NCBI GenBank assembly: GCA_963693085.1
Contig: OY856410.1
Coordinates: forward strand, 1,332,896,304 to 1,332,960,303
Direction of reading: 5' to 3'
Source of the DNA: Alisma plantago-aquatica
Taxonomy: Eukaryota > Streptophyta > Magnoliopsida > Alismatales > Alismataceae
Length of the DNA stretch: 64,000 nucleotides
The notes under the pieces are model-generated. The model did not search any database. It was not told the DNA's origin and was given only the letters and a program-made list of their open reading frames with translations. Each line of letters begins with the position of its first letter. The first letter of the stretch is position 1. This document shows positions 61,601-64,000 of the stretch, in pieces. The position numbers and the translations under genes are program-made.

Positions 61601-63834
61601 TACTAATTAACCATGTATTATTATTTCATCATGTATAGACATTTACACTATCCAACCACCATTTACGTACCTAAGTGTGTTAACATTACTCACTCTCATA
61701 TGCTACCATGAACTGTGACATGTGTAATAGGTAACCCTATCTGCAATGCATACATCATCACCTTGACCCGCACCACACGCAAGGGTTTTGGTCACGACTC
61801 GTGCAAGAGGTGTGTCCCGGGAAGCGATGCGTGCAACACCTCTCTTGCCTGCAACGCGTGCAGGGTGGAGTCTCACCCGCGACACACGCTAAGTCGTAAC
61901 ACATGCATGGAGATCTCTCGGTCAAGAATCATGTAGGGTTAATTCTCGACCCACGATGCATGCAACGTCTCAACCGTGACACTGTGTTATGACATGCAAT
62001 GCGTGCATCAACATTTCTTGCCGATGTTAGGGTTTGCAATCACCATCTAAGTTTTTTTCCAACCTGAGGGGAGAGAAAGGGATATCTTGACCCCACAATA
62101 GCCCTATGCACAACATCTGAACATATTCAAATAGTTCGAGACATGGGCTAACACTACAAAGGAATACCAAATGTCATCAGGGTAGGCAACACCTTAAACC
62201 GTGATGTTTATTAACCCTTAATCTATGGGTCATAGAATCTCATCAAATGGACAATGTTTAGAGAGTGAAAGCCATGTTCCCTGTTCATGTTAACATCTTT
62301 AAAACTTATTGTTATGCATAATAAATGAATCATTTGTCAAGCATCTCAGATGTATAGATGACAATCCAAGAAACCTTTCAATAATTCAATCACCATAGGA
62401 ATCAGGTGTTGTAATTTAGGGTTTGTAACAAGAGTAATTTTTTCAAGAGTACTACCAAATTTTAACCCTACTTTCTTCATTTTTACTATTAAGAAGAACA
62501 CATTTTAAGATCTAAATACAATAATATATGATCAATCAGGTTTTGGATGCATATAATAGAGGTTGGAAAAGTTATAAAACCTACATGTTTTAGAGTGACT
62601 CAAACTTTCAAGATCTCCAACCAAAGTTCAACTTCGAACAAGGGATCACCTTAAGAAGATAAAGAAACTATGGTCACCATAGTGTTTAATAAAGGAAGAA
62701 AATAGTTATGACAGAACCAAAAGGGAAAGGAAAAAGAGAAAAAAATCATCTTTAACTCGAGTTCACCATGTTAAACATGATCTATGATTCTTGTAAAGAA
62801 GTGATCTCCAAGATGAACCACCATGGATGATCCATGGCCAAGGAGGAGGAAAAGTATGGAGGTTTCATAAGGGGGAAATGTGATCAAAGTTTAAGATCAC
62901 TTACCAAGAGAATAATTTCCAAGAAACCACCACCAAAGAATTGATCTAGCACTAAATCTTCAACATGCATGGTGAATCGGCCACCCAAACTTCAAGGTTT
63001 GATCTTCTTTGCTTCCAAAGCTCCAAGGATGATAAAAAAGAAGGAGAAAAAGTGTATGTCTGAAAAGTTTTCTTATGTGTGAAGATGATGGATTATATAC
63101 CCAAAGGGGGAGTGAAGTAAAGGTTATATGATGTGTCAAAATAATGGACCATGACGGGACACATGTCCTTCATGGAAATAACCTTTTTTCCACTCACATG
63201 CAAAATTTGAAATATTTGTACTTTTCCAGCCAAAAATGTCGCAACCTACTAGGTCGGTTTGCCCCTTTTCGTGGTCACAACACCTCCATCAACTTTGTCT
63301 CGATCAAGACACTTTAGGGTTAAAACCCTAGGTTACCATTGTACATGGTCGAGACACTAGAAGACAAGGTGTTTTGACCCTCCCATGTCAAGGTTGTCTC
63401 ATTCGTGACCATGCATCCCAATCTTGTTTCTTGATCGTGACCCTCACCAAAAGTTGGTGTTAATATCATGGCATCAAACCCTAGCATAGTCACCTTATCA
63501 AGCAAACCCTAAAATCACCATGGAATGTCATATCACCATACATGATTCTAATAAAAGCACCCCATTGCATAATCTTCTCTCTCATGATGCTAAACATTGG
63601 GAAACATTCTAAACATGTGAAAATTTTGCAAGATTACCCTCTCAACTTGGGTAAATTGCATTTTGGTACAAAACAGGCAAATATAGCTCCACTCAGCATT
63701 TAAATAGAACCAAACTTGAATCATAAACGTATCACATGATAAAAAAACATCCCAAATGATAGGATTAAATTTTTAAGCATCTTATTAAGCAAGGTAATCA
63801 CAAATTAGCATCAAGCTATGTTAGGGGCCTTACA
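58669..63834 (-). repeat. 3' LTR of X2, chromovirus-like, about 5.2 kb
   Basis: On the plus strand it runs TGTGACACC to CCTTACA. On the minus strand it starts TGTAAGGCCCC directly after a purine tract, the usual layout of plant Tekay/Del-type chromoviruses. The TATA box at 63093-63099 leaves about 0.7 kb of U3 and about 4.4 kb downstream, an unusually long R-U5. It is collinear with X1 (38366-43321) but lacks the TA expansion. A GC-rich patch (61750-62000) repeats GATGCGTGCAAC-type words. Confidence 0.65.
63093..63099 (-). promoter_or_regulatory. TATA box of X2 LTR
   Basis: Minus-strand GGGTATATAATCC, equivalent to the X1 box at 42175-42182. Confidence 0.55.
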
Positions 63835-64000
63835 ACTATTAACCCCTAATAAGGATTTCTCCCTCGAAATACCATGTGAAAATAAATAGATATATCCCAA
63901 GCATCATGTATATTCAGTCATGACATCTTGTATATCACAGTGATATCATTAAACTTCAACCAACACAATGCCCTTGTCCAAAAGAAAATAGGGCTTTTCC
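63835..64000 (-). mobile_element. 3' end of the X2 internal region with polypurine tract
   Basis: The minus strand reads TTTCGAGGGAGAAATCC then TTATTAGGGG just before the LTR, a pattern found where chromovirus pol ends beside the polypurine tract (63835-63849). Too little is present to see pol domains. Confidence 0.55.

Overview
This window looks like nuclear DNA from a flowering plant with a large, transposon-rich genome. It holds one intact intron-containing cytochrome P450 gene. Almost everything else is nested LTR retrotransposons whose primer-binding sites (PBS) match plant initiator tRNA-Met or tRNA-Asp. The P450 is GC-rich in exon 1 and AT-rich in exon 2, which hints at a monocot but does not prove it. 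I saw no organelle, bacterial or viral genes, and no CRISPR, rRNA or tRNA genes.

Left nest (1-29304). Element A1 (1-3503, minus strand, tRNA-Met PBS) interrupts an LTR of element B (3504-11752, minus, tRNA-Met PBS, chromovirus-like ends, non-coding interior). B ends in two LTRs fused head to tail. B abuts element C (11753-24244, plus strand, tRNA-Asp PBS), a decayed Athila/Tat-type Ty3/gypsy element that still shows gag, protease, reverse transcriptase, RNase H and integrase. After C come one terminus of a CACTA-type DNA transposon (about 24245-25677) and a second copy of the A family (A2, to 29304).

Gene island (29305-38365). This contains the P450 (CYP92-like, two exons, minus strand, 32898-36031), a SINE-like retroposon just downstream of its stop codon, a 54-bp tandem repeat about 1 kb upstream, and otherwise unannotatable AT-rich DNA.

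Right nest (38366-64000). A long LTR of chromovirus-like family X (X1, minus) is interrupted by a minus-strand gypsy-derived element E. E keeps a 3' LTR, reverse transcriptase/RNase H remnants, and degraded ORF1-like and Ulp1-like protein remnants. E is itself interrupted by D, a young non-autonomous element (49246-55351) with near-identical LTRs and a perfect 5-bp target duplication, and by a second X copy (X2, from 58669) that runs off the window. C and D share the same LTR start, PBS type and 3' end modules, so D probably relied on proteins from C-like relatives.

The most notable patterns are arrays of short palindromic or directly repeated words just upstream of the TATA box in unrelated LTR families, a hairpin-plus-polypurine module shared by C and D with a paired change in its stem, and the LTR-LTR fusion in B. 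Nothing here amounts to a convincing new biological system. Statements about lineage and age are inferences from motifs and from comparisons made by eye.
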